Assembly (NCBI GenBank): GCA_018970845.1
Contig: JAGWVO010000229.1
Span: 1 to 6,076, forward strand
Origin: Planctomycetota bacterium
GTDB taxonomy: Bacteria; Planctomycetota; Planctomycetia; Gemmatales; Gemmataceae
DNA: 6,076 nucleotides
Direction: 5' to 3'
How positions within the stretch are numbered: the first letter of the stretch is position 1; every line of letters begins with the position of its first letter. The translations under genes and the position numbers were made by a program. Below the pieces are notes generated by a model. It was not told the origin of the DNA. It was given only the letters and a program-made list of their open reading frames with translations, and made no database searches. This document shows positions 6,005 through 6,076 of the stretch, piece by piece.

Positions 6005-6015
6005 GTCTGACAGGA
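6001..6015. promoter_or_regulatory. Perfect 15-nt palindrome overlapping the -10 box, candidate operator
   Basis: TCCTGTC (6001-6007), a central T, and GACAGGA (6009-6015) form a perfect inverted repeat with 7-nt arms. It covers most of the -10 hexamer and the expected start site, a standard position for repressor occlusion. The core TGTCTGACA resembles operators of GntR/FadR-type regulators by general appearance, but no regulator gene is in view. In RNA the loop would be one base, so a DNA-binding site is a better reading than a hairpin. Confidence 0.45.
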
Positions 6016-6020
6016 ATACC

Positions 6021-6050
6021 CGGCCCCGTTTCTCGGGGCCGCGTGTTTTT
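6021..6050 (+). terminator. Intrinsic terminator: 8-bp GC stem, 5-nt loop, U tract
   Basis: CGGCCCCG (6021-6028) pairs perfectly with CGGGGCCG (6034-6041) around the loop TTTCT, followed after four bases by TTTTT (6046-6050). It reads as a terminator on the + strand only; the - strand side has no T run. It may end the esterase/SMP-30-like operon, whose stop lies 97 nt upstream. It also lies downstream of the candidate promoter at 5977-6004 and before the Shine-Dalgarno at 6062, so it could act as a leader attenuator for the next gene. Confidence 0.75.
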
Positions 6051-6061
6051 CACCCACCTTC

Positions 6062-6067
6062 AGGAGG
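6062..6067 (+). promoter_or_regulatory. Strong Shine-Dalgarno for a gene starting at or past the window edge
   Basis: AGGAGG is followed by nine bases to the end of the window with no start codon inside, so the start codon should fall at about base 6077. It is the strongest ribosome binding site in the window, which suggests a well-expressed downstream gene. Confidence 0.6.
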
Positions 6068-6076
6068 AGCACCCGA

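Noticed and set aside
5142..6053. 303-codon - strand frame over the SMP-30-like gene
   Set aside because: It spans the terminator and promoter region and shadows a gene with recognisable propeller motifs and an RBS; its translation shows only Gly/Ala/Val/Arg-rich sequence.
6053..6067. Possible hairpin CCACC-TTCA-GGAGG hiding the Shine-Dalgarno
   Set aside because: It has only four pairs interrupted by an A-A mismatch; too weak to claim as a regulatory structure.
1..6076. Search for CRISPR repeats, transposase genes, insertion-sequence ends, toxin-antitoxin or defence genes
   Set aside because: No repeated spacer-like units, mobile-element genes or recognisable defence domains were seen; the tRNA gene shows no duplicated 3' end that would mark an integration site inside the window.

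Overview
The window is GC-rich double-stranded DNA, with wobble positions almost always G or C, from a bacterial chromosome. It is densely coded on the + strand and has one tRNA gene on the - strand. The best clue to the organism is the secreted esterase at 4372-5244 followed by an SMP-30-like propeller gene. This pairing and the esterase's wording (for example the FEYDTLSDQYARFL and GHNGKHGG stretches) are typical, from memory, of Planctomycetota and to a lesser degree Verrucomicrobiota. A high-GC planctomycete is my best guess, but this is inference and no marker gene settles it.

Layout. (1) 1-1695: the 3' part of a polytopic membrane protein, best read as an O-antigen ligase/Wzy-like protein with a helical TPR-like C-terminal tail; its start lies upstream of the window. 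(2) 1831-4128: three co-directional housekeeping-type genes with short gaps: a short EVE-domain protein, a DHH/DHHA1 phosphoesterase (NrnA-like) and an aminoacyl-tRNA-protein transferase (Bpt/ATE family, N-degron pathway). (3) 4123-4198 on the - strand: tRNA-Glu(UUC) with an encoded CCA end; its last bases overlap the end of bpt. It has its own promoter at 4218-4247. (4) 4298-5924: a candidate promoter, then the secreted esterase and, 14 nt later, the shortened SMP-30-like protein, presumably one operon of exported proteins. (5) 5925-6076: a non-coding stretch with a candidate promoter, a perfect 15-nt palindrome on its -10 element, an intrinsic terminator, and a strong Shine-Dalgarno whose gene must start at or just past the window edge.

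How the genes fit together. The three-gene middle group deals with RNA or protein turnover: oligoribonucleotide/pAp hydrolysis, N-end-rule tagging using charged tRNA, and a PUA-like fold protein that may read modified nucleic acid. The esterase/propeller pair is an envelope or extracellular module. I see no transposase, CRISPR array, phage gene or defence system. The items most worth a second look are the internally shortened SMP-30-like protein, which appears to lack its metal ligands, the promoter-palindrome-terminator-SD arrangement at the right edge, and the tRNA/bpt convergent overlap.
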